From NCBI GenBank assembly GCA_030268105.1, contig BSDZ01000080.1, positions 4,899,501-4,963,500 of the forward strand: a stretch of DNA of 64,000 bases. The letters run 5' to 3'. The stretch is from Volvox africanus (taxonomy: Eukaryota; Chlorophyta; Chlorophyceae; Chlamydomonadales; Volvocaceae). The position numbers were made by a program, and so were the translations under genes. This document shows positions 23,358 to 38,300 of this stretch, piece after piece (the first letter of the stretch is position 1; every line of letters starts with the position of its first letter). The notes under the pieces were generated by a model. It saw nothing but the letters and a program-made list of their open reading frames with translations, did no database searches and had not been told where the DNA came from.

Positions 23358-26300
23358 ATGTCTTTTGATGATGTGGGCCGCGATAGATCACTGGGAGGTC
23401 TGCAAGGGGGCCACGGGCGGTTGCTCAGGGAGCGGGTTGGGCCAACAGCTCTGCTGGGCAACCCAAACTACAACCAATCACTCAACAGCAATGGAAGTTT
23501 GAGCTCAAGTAGTGATAGCGATGATATTGAAGATTTCAATGCGGAGTCTCGGGAGGGCGTTCGTGGTCGTGGGCGCGGGCGCGGGCGCGGGCGCGGCCGG
23601 GGGCGGGGACGCGAACGTGCTGGTGCTCGACGACCCAGCACTGGAATGCGGAGCAGCATTCTGCCGGCGATGCCTTGCGAAGAGGAGTCGGACAGTTTGG
23701 ACGTTGACCGGATAGGCCCTATCGGCTGGGACGACGACATCGCACCTTCGCCAGAGGGACACATCAACTTAGACACACCTGTCACCGTGACCATTGAGCA
23801 GGCTAGGAACGCTACCAGTCTCCAAGTCTCTGGAGTTGCCTTTGCAGACATCATATCGGCATACAACATCCTGCGGTCTTTCTCTTGGCAGCTAAAGCTC
23901 AGTCCTTTCTCCCTCTCGGTAAGGGTCATACCAGCGTACTATTGGCGGTGGAGGGCTTTGCTGGCGGATAAAGACCGGGGAGCTGACGGCGTTTGCTGCG
24001 TGTGGGGGCCATATATTTCCGTTCCCGGGATTTCTTGAACGGGAAACTCCGCGTACATGCATAACACCCACCATGGCGCGCGCTTATCACCAGGGCGCCT
24101 GATTCCCTCATTACACAGGACGTCTGCATCGCCATGTGTTCGGGGAAACCTGGGCGGCTCCTGGACGAGCTCCACGTGTGTGTGCTGAGGACATTGGCCA
24201 GCCACGAGACCTCAGCCGCGCGGCGGCGGCGCCGTCTGGACTTGGAGCATCTGGATCAGGTAGGCTTACTATTCGGGGGTTCAAGAATGCGAAGGACTTC
24301 GTCACGGGGGGGGGAATTCACGAATGCATGGTTTTCCTGGGTTTCTGTGTACGGCGGCGCGGGAGGTACGGAAGCCCTTACCGAGGTCGTGTGCGAGAAG
24401 CTAGAAGTGCAGCGATGATGGCTATGCGTCGCTGCCATGTTCGGCGGTGTCATTGCAGGTGACCTGGCCGGAGTTCGTGTGGGAGTGGCTGGAGCTTACG
24501 GGCGAGAAAGTGCTCACCAAGCACAGGTGCGTGCGCGCCTTGTCCGTGTGAAGGAGTTCCTCGCGCAGTGGCCAGAACGGACGACGTGTACATTACATCC
24601 TCATAGTTACCTTGTCCTTTAGAGTGTATCTCCCCGTGGTATCTAAGTTGCATGTCGACCAATATGGGTGGCCTAGGGACCCTGAGCTTCTCCTGGAGAG
24701 CCGCACGAGAGAAGATACTGACGTGGCTGCAGTTCTCTTGTACGAATGGGGCTACATTAGAGGGGCCTGGTACCACTGAGAGGGATCATCATCGTTGTGC
24801 TTCACAGGGCCCAAGTGCTTCCGCCTCCGCCAGTCAAGAAGGAACAGCAGGCCAAAGGTGAAGTTCTCTCGACCAGCGGCAGCGCGGAGGAAGCTAGGAA
24901 TGGCGCTGGCGGCAGCCAGTATAACGGGGTCCCGCCGGTCCTGAAACAGGAGCCTGACCAGACCGCCCAGCAGGACCCCAACTACACTGTCCAATGGGGC
25001 ACGGGACGAGACGGCCACAGACGTCCTGCCGGTCCTGGCTATGTAAGTCCAGATCCCACAATTGAAGAGGAGGCAATAGCAGGAGGAGGAGGAAGGGGAG
25101 GGGGAGGGACACCATTTCTGATTCTGTGTGGATCGGCTGGTAGTCGGTAATCGGCTTGGCGGCCAAAGACGGTGATGCAATAGCGAATACGCATGCGGTG
25201 GTGCGGGGAGGATGGGTGGGGACGCAAATGCAGGGCAGGCGCACGAAGGGGGGCTCGGTTCCTGTCGCTTATGGAAATTGGAAGTCGTGTGCCCCGAATG
25301 GCAGGTCTGGGAAGCACGAGATAGGAGGGCAACGCGAGAGGGGGTCTCCACCGAGAGGGTGTAGCGTCTTTCAGCATCTCGTAGGGTCGGTTGGACACTG
25401 ACTGCATATGGGACAATGTCAACCTCTTTGAACCTCTTTTAGCGCATCTCCTCTATCTGAACCCCACAGAACCACAAAGCTCAACGCGAATCCCGAAGCC
25501 CCCAAGTGGAGCGCAGGAGCTAGAGCGCGGCATACTCCTGCCTTCTTGCACGCCGCAAGTAATTTCTGTGCTTTAAATATTCATGCGGATGTGCTCCTGC
25601 CGCCTTTCTCCCCTTTCCTGGTTGGTGGTCTTTGTAGAAAGCTCAGCTGCTGGCTCAGTCTCTGCGGCAACGGCGGCCGCGGCGGGATGTATTCCGGTCC
25701 GACTTCCATAACATGCCGCTCGACTGCAACGCGGCGGTGTTGGCCCGCTTGTGTGACGACCTCCTTGAAGTGCCCGCAATTCGCACGGAGATAAATCGGT
25801 GGGAATGTCGCTGGTGGTGGTATTTTGGAGGATTATTCGCTTCTTGTGTCATGTAGCTGCTTGGCTTAGATGTCGTCTATAAGGCCCCAGGAGGAACCAA
25901 GCGCTCAGGATAGGCCGGCTGAAACGGGAGGGCTGTCACGTCGGGGTCGGTAGGTCGGCCTTGTTTACCAAAGGTAGCTGCGTCCGTGTGCGCGGCTTGT
26001 CGTCCATCACAGATCTGCCTTCACCTGACCATGCGATGGTGGAGCTGGGTTGGGGAAAGTTGAGGAGCGGTATTGGCGCTGGGCGGCTGGTAGGGTGGCC
26101 AGGAAAGGAAGCGCATTAGGCTCGTTACATCACGTTACCCTATAATCCTCTCCACACCTCTTTCCCCTTTCAAGGGAATAAATATTCACACGGTGTTCTC
26201 CCCGGCGTCCCGGCCCCGCTTGCAGACGCGAGGCTGCCGGGCAGATGACCTCGGGCCTACGTGGTGAGGGCGGCGCATACCCGCAGCTTACGGACGCCGA

Positions 26301-29300
26301 CCGGCGGGCTCGTGAACGGAGGATGCAGGTGCGCGAGAGCATGATGTTGTGGAGGGCCGTCTGCTCACCGTTTCCTCTGCCTGCTCCTGATATCTCCACG
26401 GTTCGTAGACATAATGCTTCTCAAATGGTTTAATTCCGCGCTCCTTTTCCATCCACCCGACAGACGAACGCCTTTGACGATGGCAATTCGGAGAACTGTG
26501 TGCTGTGCGGTGTGGGCGGAAGCCTCATTTGCTGCGATCACTGCCCCGCTGCCTACCACCTTCGCTGCATTGCCCAGACGGCGCACAGCATCCCCGACGG
26601 TGACTGGTCTTGTCCCGAATGCGCAGTAGGGGGCAGAGGTGAGTGTAGCTGCGGGCTGTGCCAGCTGGGCATTCCGTGTCCTCAACGCGGCCCACGTCCC
26701 TTGCCCTGTGAATGGACGGCAGAAAGATGATACTGATATTTGCGCACTGGCATTTACAGGAAGCTTCTTGCAAGGAAATGTTGCTGGAAAGATTGCGATT
26801 GCACACGTCGGCGTCGGTTGCGATTGCACACCTTTAGTCTCCTTCACAGATTTTCGAATAACTTCAAATAACTTCGTCCCCTTAATTTTGTTTCCTGTTA
26901 CCTCCCGCATTCTCCCGTCTGCCCTTTCTCCTCGCGCATAGGTGAGTCGGCAGGACTGCGGGTGCCCATCACAGGCCTCAGCCTTGAGACGGGGAACCCC
27001 ACCTGGGTGGCCTACGGCTACGCCTTCCCAGCGCAGTGCCTGCCGGTGCCACGTCCATTGCCAGCACCGGGTGCCAGCAGTCTTGCGCTCCTGTTACCGC
27101 CCGACTTGGAGTTCCGCGGCTTTCGCCTGCTGACCGGAGAGGATGCGCAGCGGGACGTTGGGGGGCTGCGCAGGTGCGTACGGGGCGTTCACGCTGGGGT
27201 GGAGGGGTGAGATGGATTGAGGCAGAGAGGGTAGGGGTCCATGCAACTGGGGAAACGAGTATGTGGAGGTTGGGTTTTGCATGTGCATGCGTCCGTGTCT
27301 GGGAGCATCTAGGAACTTAACGGCAAAGTAACGCGGAGTGTACCTCCTGATGCTGCGCGCTCTGGCGATCGACGAATGGGGCTGCAGTGGTGTGGCGTAG
27401 ACCAAGGACGCGCTTTGTGTGCGAGCCGGCGGGTAGATGTGTAAGGGGACAGATTTAGGAAGGCTAGGGCCGTGCGAGTGTTTTGAATACTTCCGAGGTG
27501 CCCTTTCCTGCTAGCCTGCTTCACTGTGTCGCTATGGTGATACCCCTATCCTTTATTGCTGTTGTTGTGGTTGGCTCGTGATGCATTCTGTCTGTTCCTG
27601 CAGGCCGCGGCGGTGGCCTGAGGACATGCCCCACCCGAGCTCCACACATGACTTGATGGAGGGGCCCAGGTCGGGCTGCAAGGCGGGACCCGCGGATCCA
27701 AACGCCTACGATAACAGGTAGGTGACAGCAGACTCGTGCACGTGCGCAGTGTGCTCCAGTCTCTGTGCATGCCCCTTCAAACGCATGCTGATAAGGCTAC
27801 ATGGGCACGCACATGTATGTATGTATGTTTGTGTTTATGTTTGTATGTATGCATGCATATATGTATGTATGTGTGTGTGTATATGTAGATGAAAGGCCTA
27901 CCACCCGGCAGGAAAGAGCCTGCAGGGCATACAAGATATGGGGTCGAGAACGGCTTGCCTTATTGTGCAGCTTCAGCTGTAGACTGCTGCACCTGCCTTG
28001 GCGTCAACGCGTGCGGCTGGAATGGTTGATATCTGCTGCAGGTGACTGGTTTCCTGCTTGCTAACCTGTCAACGCTCTGTGCTGGCGTATCGCAGGTACC
28101 GCTCCGCTTGGCAGACGTACGTGCAAGCCATGAAGGTACGATATCACAATCATTTCAGGTATGGGGTGGGGTGGCGTGAGGTGGCGTGGCATGGCCTAGG
28201 GCCAACCAGTCTCATCTACCTATCGCACGATGACGAGGTGATGCACCTGAAATGTTCAGGTGCATTTGCCTTCTCTTCCCGTTTCACGTCAGCATAATAG
28301 CTCCCCCAGCCATATCGCCTTCGTTGTATCGAACGTGTTGCATTTAAGCGACTGCGAGCTTTGCTTAGCGCTAAAACAGCTTGATGGCATCATCGTTCAA
28401 CTATGCCCGCCGTTTTCCTGGCCCCGTCTGCAGGCGGCCCACGAGGTGGAGTACAAGAAGTCCAAGCGAGCGGGCGCTACGCCTGCGTCGGCTCTGGCGG
28501 TGCCGCTGCCGCTGCCCAACTTCTCTTGGCCCGCTTTCCAGGTGGGGGCGTTTCATGCGCCGTGTCACGAAACGACAAGGGGCGCCCGAGAGCACGAGAG
28601 CACTCCCGCTTTGCCTCCTCTCGAAGGGGGACGTAGTGACGGAAGCAGGCCAGCCAGGAGGGGGTGTTGTTTACAAGGCTCTCAGAACAGGTGTCGTCCA
28701 TGCGCGTAAAGCAGGTGAGGGCCGGTCCCGGCTCCCATCTTTCTCCCATGAGCCGGTTGCATCAGTGGAAGCCTGGCTTTCAGGCCTTATCCATGTCCCT
28801 CAGCAGAACCTCTTCGTGTTTCAGTTCATTATACTCTCCTCTTCCGGCATTTGGCGACTGTTGATTCTTGAGGACCGTTGGAGCTTGAGGATGCGTACAA
28901 CACGCGCAAGGCATGCCGCCCTCACAGTCCCGTGCTTCGCTGCCCGGCACCCCGCCGTGGATTGACAACCTGCCGTGGAACGACGAAGCAGTCATATCTC
29001 TCACCGTATGGCACACCTCCCTCCCTGGACAATCACAGGGTCGCAGCATAGTCTCAGTGCCATGCGGCATGTGTCGCAGCTGCACTACCTCGCTCAAGCC
29101 CGGCCGGCCCTGCCTCAAGCCGCTTCTAATGGACGACTCGGCCAGCCTGGCTTCAGAGCTGCCACAGAACGGCCGGCTGGCGGTGCTGCAGGTGAGGGGA
29201 AGTCAGGGCTAGGGGCTTTACAGGACGGTCCTGCCCCCCCCCAAACCCAATAAACCCTGAACCCTCTTTTAACACTAGCACCCACCGACTCTTCTGCCGC

Positions 29301-32300
29301 ACCTTCAGTGACCTCCTTTAACCGCTGTTCTTTTAGGCTCCTGACGACATGACGACTTTTCCCCTCACCTCTCTTTGGCGTTGTGTTTGTCCCCGATCCC
29401 TGTAGCACTACCTGCTTCGCACAGAGCAGGAGCTGTGGGGTTTGCTGGATGGCGGTTGGGCGCTCAGCGCCAGCCGGGGTCTGGAGTACCGGCGGCAGTG
29501 GATGCGCGCCGTCACGGAGGCGGAGACGCCGGAGCAGCTGGCGCCCAGATTCCTCGAGCTGGAGGCTGCGCTGCGCAAGTAAGCGTGGAATGCCGCATCG
29601 GCCCGGGTCAGGCTGGACTAGGCGAAAGGAGGAACAGCACAGGATGAGAGGACGCATAGCATGTGCAGGAGAGTCGAAGAAGGCACCGAGGCAGCAGGCC
29701 CTGCATGGTGTTCATGTGCTGGTCGGAAGAGGAACCGAATGCGGTTGGGTTTGGCTGGACCACTTAGCAACAGGGGACGAAAGGCGGTGAACTGGACAAC
29801 AGGATGCGCGGAAGCCGTTGGCGGAAGAGGCGCGCGGCGCAAGGGAGCCGTCAATATAGCCGTCGGGGCGACTCACCTTCCCTTCTTTCCATGCCTCCCA
29901 TCTCCCTCTCAGGTCAGCCCCTTCCCTCTTCCTGTCCCCGCGCGCCCGATTCCCCTGGTCCTCTCAGATCGCTGCCCATCTTCACGCTGCAGTGGGATCC
30001 GTACCGGCGCGACCCCACCGAGCTGGCTGTGCTCGAAAACATGGCGGCAGAGCGGCGCAGGGATGCGGACTCGTACCGCCGCCGCCGCATCACTAGCATG
30101 CTGCCACCGCCCAAGAAAGGTCCAGGGCGGCCGCCGCGCAAGAAGATCTCCCCGCACCTGCAGGTAAGGGACGCTTGGGCTGGGTGGGATTCGAACCTGG
30201 ACAGGACGGGGTACCCAGGCTCAAGCCAGGGTCGTGCGTGTCAGGATATTATCTTATGGTTACGATGTGACTTCCGCGTCCGGGATAAGCAGCTGTGTAG
30301 TTCGTCAGCCCTGAGCACCTGAAATTTGCATGTGCTCACATGGGGCTATCATGCATGTGCATGGCAGGCTTGGAATGAGCTGCGGTCGGCGCAGGCGGCA
30401 GCCGCCCGCGCGTCCGCCGTGGTAGCAACGCCCCAGGATGATGGTGGCGCTGAAGGCGCCAGCGAGATGGCCGACGAGGGTGGCGAGTCAGAAGCAGTTG
30501 GACGGCTGCGTGACATCGACGGGGAAGGTTCGTTAATCCCATGGTTACTAACGATGTGGCAAACGGTAAAACGGTCTTTGAAACGTGTCAGCAGCTTCCC
30601 TCAGTAATATATAACACAGGGAGGCAGTAGGGGGCCGTGGTTAGGGGCGTCCCATTTAGCGCGTAACTATCCTTTTTCGCTGCCCTAGGCGGATAAGCTG
30701 GCTGGCAGGCAGGCAGGCAGCAAGGTAGGCGGTGACTTAGTTGCTCTGGGCTCCGGCACACCTGTGCGATGCCATTTGAAAGGTGATGCTGCCACCCTGT
30801 CTCAATGGCCTCTGTTCTGATCTGTACTGCCCCAGGGGGCGACGAAGACGGGCTGACGGAGGCGGGTGATGGCCCCAGCCAGTCCGGGCAAGGGGGTGGC
30901 ACCCCGATGGAGGACTTTCAACAGACGCAGCAGCGGCGGCAGCGCCGCTCCAGCACCCAGCCGCGGGGGCAGGACAGCGACAACGAGGGCGCCGAGGGGA
31001 CTGAGGGCCCGGCCTCGGCCGGTCCCAGCAGCGGAAGGGGCGGAGATGGAGGGTCAGCACAGCGGTCGTCGTCGCGGCGGCGGCAGCGAGGAGGCGGGTC
31101 GGGTGAGGGCGGCGGCAGCGGCGGGGGAGCAGGCGTGATGGCTGGTGGCCGTGCAGGTAGAGTATTTGGATTGGGGTTGGTTTCGTCCTAGCTGGCTTTT
31201 GGGTGCAGACGGTTGGCTCCAGCCCACAGTCCCAATGCTTCCTCCGCTCTGTCTCTGGCTCTGCGTGTTTGTTAGAGACGCACTTCCAAGTCTTGCGAAA
31301 GCTGTCGCTTCCTGTCGTCGCCCACATTCCTCACGCGTTTGCCGATTCGGGCTCTTATCGCCTGAGTCAACCTAGAGAAATCTTTGCCTTCTGATGCCGC
31401 GCCATCCATTGGTTGTGCGGCCTTTCTCCGTTAAAGAACCCTCATCTTCAATGCGTCATCGTGTCTGCGTCTCATGCTGTGCCCCATCAGGCTCTGTTGC
31501 TGCGATGGGTGGTCAGCCAGGGGACCAGGACATGCCGATTCGGCCTCCCGGGATGGAGGAGCTGGTGCTGGATCGCTGGTAGGAATCGGATAGAAAGGGA
31601 ACCCCATGGATATCTAGGAAATTTGATATGCTTATAATCCGCTTACGCCCATGTAGGGGAACGCCCGCCTTCCGTCGAGCGCGCACGTCATGTGAGAATA
31701 CGGGCGGTCCTGCCAAGGGGTATGCAGCATAAGGCCGCATTTTGGCTCGCATATCGACGCTCCGCCGGTGCCTCAAGAAACTGACCGTCCGGTGTTGTAC
31801 AATTGGGGTCGTGTCGCATCAACGCTGCAGGTGGCGTGAGCTGCTGGCCTCATATGGGGAGGTCGACGCGGTTGACCTGCTGGGGGCTGCTGCGGCCATG
31901 GGCGGTGAGAGCTTGTTTGGGCCAGATCGCCGAGTGGCGATACGCAAGGCACGCACGGGCTGGTCGTGGTGGCGGCCCATCACGGTGCGGGCGGAGGGCT
32001 ATTTGATGCTGCCCCGGGCACAGGCCCGGTCGCTGGCTCGGAAGGCCGGCGTCGTTCCGCTGCGGCAGGTGGGCGGGGCTGTGATGTGTGTTGGTGCTGG
32101 TAGGTGCTGGTTGAAGGGAGCACATGGGCAGAACACATCCCATGTGCTACCTCAATTTCGCATGTGACTGCCGTGCGTTTCGCCTGTGCTGCGGAGGTGA
32201 TTGGATGATGTGGTGGGGCGCTCGTGAGGGGGGAAAGCTCCATACAGCGTTGTGCTGGCCGGGGTTGACGGGTTGGGGGTTACGAGTGCGGTTGCGAAGG

Positions 32301-35300
32301 TAAGGGCGAGGATTAAGACCGGGGGGGCCTGGTGAGGCAGTAAGGGTTGTGTATTCAGCCTCCACAGCGTCGGCAGCCCAGTCCTGGAGCAGTCGGTCTA
32401 GCCTCCCCATCGATCATCACGCTCTCGCAGTCGATCCTCTGCGGTATCCGACTCTTATAACCGATATGCTCATGTTTTCTTAGGCCAGCTATTCGATGGA
32501 AGGACTACCTATGGGCGTTCAAGCGCTACGTGTATAAATCGCCGCGCGTTTATGTTTGCCTCTGTTTGACCTTCTGCTGAAATGTATGAAATGAAATCGG
32601 TATGAGCGATAGCTATGAGCAGTCTGTTTCGCTCTCCACAGGGCGTCATCTACCACACCAACCTGCGCCACAACATGTCCCAGCGGCTTAACTGGATAGC
32701 GGTTACCGAGAACGCCTCCTCCGTTGCGCAGCTTGCAGTGCAGGTGTGCGTGTTTAGGGAGGGGCACCCGACGCGATGGGGGGGGAGGGGCGGGTTGGGC
32801 TACTATTTGTTGAGAAGAGCGATACATGAACGCGAATGAGAAAGAGAATGAGAAGGAAGGAAGAAATAATACCCGGGGGACAGGGCGCTTTTCTTCCTGA
32901 TGATACAATTCCGTGGTCGCGGTGCTCAGTGTTGGCTCGGGTCTGGTTAGGGCATCGCGAATGGATTGCTGTCTCCCGGACTTTCCTGAGAATGCACGGG
33001 ACTTGCCGGGAGGTAAATGTGTGCCGTGCCGCGCGATTAGTCATTCCCGTCCAGCTGTCGAGAGAAAAGCAGCAGCAGCAGCAGCCCAAAGACAGGGGCA
33101 GCCAACTATCTCGTGTCGCTCTACCCAATGTCTGCCGCCGCCTAACACCAAAACCTGCCGTGTCGTGCCGTGTGCTGCACCATGCTTCTACTTCGCCAAT
33201 TCCTTCGTGTAAGGCCCGAATCCTGGAGGACTCCATTCAGTGGGCTCGGATCCGGCGGCCATCCCCGGGTGTCGATGACTCCGCAATGCCGGCCTCTCTA
33301 CCGCCGGAATACGCGCCCTACGCCAACTACATCGTGCTCGCGAAGCGTCAGGTGGAGCCGGAGCGCAGGTGGGGATGGGAGACGGACCTGCGAAGGGGGA
33401 GTAATGGGTGGGAGAGTTTTCCGGACCTTCACTGCAATTCACTAGTTGGTGGGGCTCATTATCAAAGTAGCCGACATATAGGTCCGCTAACATGTACGGC
33501 ACGTAGTATGGGGAGAAACGGGCTGAATATCCACCGCTGCGGTAAAAGTTGTTCGCGTGTTTTTGCGTGATGATTCAGTGCGGAGCTTTCCTTCATGGAG
33601 AGCTGCTGATTAAGGTGTGGGCAATACAAAGTGTATACAGCTTTGTCTTTCGTCCGCCTTGCTTTGTCCTGCCGGTCACAGGGTTGAGTACCTTTTGGCG
33701 CCGGAGGGCGGAGCCGAAGCGGTGGTGCAGGCGCACGCGCAGCCCCCCGGCTGGCAGCAGAAGCAGCTGGGCGGTTTCAAGATCCTGACCGCCGCAGCAG
33801 GTGCGTGGGTAGACGGCTTCTTCATGAGAATGAAGGTCGTTGTTGCTCCGCGCGGCCTATCCACCGTCCCCACCAGCACCTTCCCAGTATCTGCGGAGCA
33901 AAACATGCTGATAATAGAACTCACAGAAATGCAGCTGCTGCGTATTCACCTCCTTGCATACGACTGCATGTCTGTACTTCCGGCTCAAACTGATGTCATT
34001 CCCCCGTCAGGCCTCTCTGACTGGGTCGAGGAGAGCTCCGTGCCGCTATGGCTGCTTCGTGCATTCGAGGAACGCCTCAGGAACGCGGAGTACCGGCAGC
34101 ACCTCACGGGGGGTACGGCCGCCGCGGCGCCGGTGCTGCTGGAAGGTACGGACCGAAACGGGATAGACCAACCCGGGACCGTGCGCGCTTGCGTGTGTAT
34201 GTGTTTGATTGTGTGTTTATGCGCATGCTTGAGACACACAATGTATCCACATGGGTTTTATCCTTCTCCTTATGGGGCTACGGCCTTAAGGATTATCATA
34301 TCTGTTAGCAAAGTCTTGTTTTGGTGCTTTTTTGCGCTGCATTCAATACTTCCTCATTCCTCCTGGTGTGGCGGCGTAGGTGTGTGCGGCGGCACGCCTG
34401 ATGCGCTTGCTGGTGCTGGTGGCGCCGGCAGCAGCAGCAACAGCTGTTGCTTGGTGTGTGGCTTGTCGCGATCAGACAGCGCCTTTGCGGCCCTGACGGC
34501 GGGCGGCGGCTGGGTGTCCTGCGCGGGCGCCTTCGGGTCCTGCTCTACGGGCTGTCACGCGGCCTGTCTGGGTACCGCGGAGCCCGGCAACCGGTCCAAA
34601 TGGATGTGCCAGTACGTATGGCTACCGGATAGGGGGGCGGGGAAGATGGGGAGGGGCTTGGGAACATGCAATGAAGGAGCCTATGGAATGTGAAGGGCAC
34701 GTCAAACGACACTCAGGGCGGCACCATTACGATGCCGTATATCGGTCTGATGGTGCTGACCGATAGACCGCACCCAGCACTGCTGCCCGCTATGCGTGCC
34801 ATCCCTCCGCCTCGGCCTCGGCTCACACACCACAGGCGTTGCGCCAATGAGATGTTGACCCAGCGGCAGGCGGCCGTGGACAAGTACGTCGCGCGCCGCA
34901 CAGCCCGGGGGGCCATGGCGGTATCGCTAACCCCTCGGCAGCTCTTAGAGCAGGCACTGTCCGATGCAGCGGCGGCGGCAGCCGGTCTGAACCCGGATGG
35001 TGGTGAGCTCCCACCGCTGGGTGGAGCTGCCACCAGGGCTGACTCGGAGGAGGGCGACGGTGATGGGGAGATGGGGGAGATGGGCGGCCGGTCGGGCCGG
35101 GGTCGTGGACGCGGGCGCGGCCGGGGCCGCTGGGGACGTGGGCGTGGCCGCGGGGCTGCTGTAGCTGCCGCCGACGGCGCCGATGCTGACGGACGGCGCG
35201 GCGAGGAGGCCGAGGCGGAGCAGCGTCGGGGCCCCTTGGAGGGCGGTGGCGACGGCAACGAGCTGTACTGCATCTGCCGCAGCCGCTGGGAGCCGGGCAT

Positions 35301-38300
35301 GGTACGTCGTCTGTACGCGCGTGTGTGTGGGTATCGGGGAGGGTCAGGAAATGTGTATGTGGACTGGATTGCGGCTGTGTGTAGTGCCCTGGGTTGCCAC
35401 TGTTTTTGCTTACATACATTGAAACGGCGCAGATCAGGGGTAGGAGTTGGCCCTCGCATGTCTGGGATGTGGGCAAGTCGGCGGCCTTTCAAAGCGGCGA
35501 AGGTCTTCTCGGTTTGCACGAGGGCTCGTGATCTTGCCACGAAGATCGCCGTTACATCCGTCTGGCTTCAAGTCCTAATATTACACCCATTCCCCATGTT
35601 GAAAATACGGCATCTGTGCATTCATGTGCAATACCAGGATGTCATGTGCTGCGACACCTGCGAGGGCTGGTTCCACCCGCGGTGCTGTGGATTGACGCCA
35701 GAGACGGCTGTGAGCGCGGTAGGTGTCATGCTGGGCTCGGTTGGCCACAGCATGTGGGGCTAAGACTTCCGGTCGTGGGGTCGGGCCTTATTGGGTCGCG
35801 GCTCTTGAAGGAGTAGGGATTGCTTCCTGACCCGTGTACACGCAGTAACGGAACCCTAGGGACCAAGGGGTGGTCCAATCCCGATGCAGCTCTCGACTGT
35901 AAACGCGTCGCTTCCTCGTTTTCGTGTATTACAGCACGGCACGATATCCCTTAGCACCGAAAGACGATTGTCGATGTGTATGTACGGGACATACCCGGAG
36001 TTACACATCTTGGATTTATTACCGCTCGTGTTTTTACCCACTCAACGCTGGTGTCCGCATGCTGTCCGCAGGCGGCTGACGGCTGGACATGTCCGCTCTG
36101 CGAGGCGATTGCCTCGGGGGCGCCTCACAAGATGATGGCCCCTGGCATGCAGCCGCAACTCCAGCCCCAGCCCCAGTCTCAGTCTCAGACTATGTTGCAA
36201 ATGTCCCAGGGATCCCAGCATTTATCTCCCGAAGGCTTGCGGATGCAGCAGCTCGAAGGCGACCCGGCGGCATTACGCCACGTAGGCATCCCGGGCGAGT
36301 CGGGAGTTGCGTCCGGAATGCACCTAGGGGTAGCCGACACCGGTGGCAAAACCCAGGGAACGGCCTGCCGCTTCGCGGCTATCGTGCTGGCGCGTGCGCG
36401 ACAGGGACTTACGGATATGGGCGGCATTGAGCGGGTGTGGCGCGGCGGCGGCGGCTGGCGCGGTGGCGGTCGGGGCGGCCGAGGGCGGGGCGGCCGCGGT
36501 ACGGGACCGGGGTTGGGCCCTGGCGGAGCACGTGGGAAGTCCCGGGGTGGCCGGCGGACGACGTACGACTCTGAGGAAGGCGATGACTCGGACGGCGGCG
36601 GCTCAAGCGGTAAATGGAGCGGGGACATCGGAGTGCGCTGGGGCTCGTGACGACCGGGGGGTCCGCCTGCGTCTTACTTTGTGTATTTTTGTGTGCTTGC
36701 AAGTGCGCTAGGGAAATGTGGGGGGACACCCGGCAGTGCGTTGCGGGGAGCTCTAGGGCCGGCCGCCCAAAGCAGCGTCCATGTATTACCGATAGCAAGG
36801 CCAACCCACCAATATGGGGCCCTGAATTGATCCGGCCGTGCTGATGTGTTGTCACGATGCCTTTCTCTTCCCTTTATTGTCGCAGGAGGTATCTCGGAGG
36901 AGATGGAGCAGTCCGAGCCGCCACCGCCAGTGCAGCCAGCACCGCCGGCCCGGACAGCGCATTTCGCAGGTACCAGCGGCGGTGGCGTCATCCGGGAGCC
37001 GGTCGCCGTCAGCCGTCACGAGAGTGGAGGTACGCAGGCAGCCAATGCTGTGGATGCGGAACCGTTAACGTGGCGCCCTTCTGCCCTCACCATTCTGCGG
37101 ACTCTGCTGCTGGAGCCTTTCGCCAGGGAGTTCTCCGCCCCAATAGACCTGGAGCAGGTGGGCTCAAAAGGAAAAAAGGTGCTGTAATTGAGACTCAGGT
37201 GATATCAGGTGAAAGCTGTGCCATTTACGTCACGCGTGCATGGCAGTTGTGAGTGTGGCGGTGCGGGGCTTGCGGAAGGAATGCTGTGCAAGCCCCCATC
37301 GACATGAAATGGGTTCTTCCGCGCCAATAACGAGGCGATGAATAAAGAATAGCGGGGCCGGGCCGTGTGACGAAGGTGTCCTGTTGCCTCCGGAACTTAT
37401 TGCATCCCCTCCTTGGCTGCTCCTGTGATGGGGTCCACTGTTGCTTTCCTCCGCCGCCGGTATTCAAATTCCTTTCTTAACGCTGCGTGGTATTCTCCCG
37501 TCCCTCCGGCCCCCGCCCCAGAACCCCGGGTATTTGGAGGTCGTTTCCCGACCCATGGACCTCTCCACTGTGCTGGGTAATCTGCGGAAGGGCGCCTACT
37601 CCTCGTGCATCGCTGTAGCCACCGACGTTGCGCTCATCGCTGCCAACTGCCGCCGCTACATCCCGCCTGGTTCCCCCACCCTGCGCCGTGCCGAACAACT
37701 GATGGCAGCATTCGCAGCCGCCTGGCGCGCATCCGGCTTGCCGCTGCCGCCGAGCGCCGGCTTTCCATCTGATGGAGCATTACAGGACTTCGAGGACGGT
37801 GCCGCCAGCATTTCAGACGGGGCAGCGGCGGCAGCGGCGCCGCTACAGCGGCGACCGCCGCGGCAGGGCGCGGGACTAAACACCCGGCTGCCTGGTCGTG
37901 GCAATGACGATGCTGATGATGACGGTGTTGCAGGGAGGACTGTTTCGCGCCCCGCCGCACGCAAACCGGCAGCAATGCAGGAGGGTGCGGCTGTGCCGCC
38001 CTACGAGTCCTGGCAGCCGCTGGCCCTTAGCATCCTCCGGTCTCTGCTGAGCGACCCACGGGCCAGTCCCTTCGCAGAACCGGTGGATGTGAACCAGCTT
38101 CCTGGATATACCAAAGTGCGTGGACGTTTGCCTGAGGGGGAGAAATCAGGCGTTCGATCATTTACACTGTTCCGTTCCTGGACCTTACATGTTGAACCGT
38201 TTAGTATCATTCGGCTATGTGCCGTCATTTTTTAAAAGTGTGACACTATTTAGCTGCGCCGCCGGCCCTAGGGTTCCTACTCACTCTTTTCCGCTTCCCT

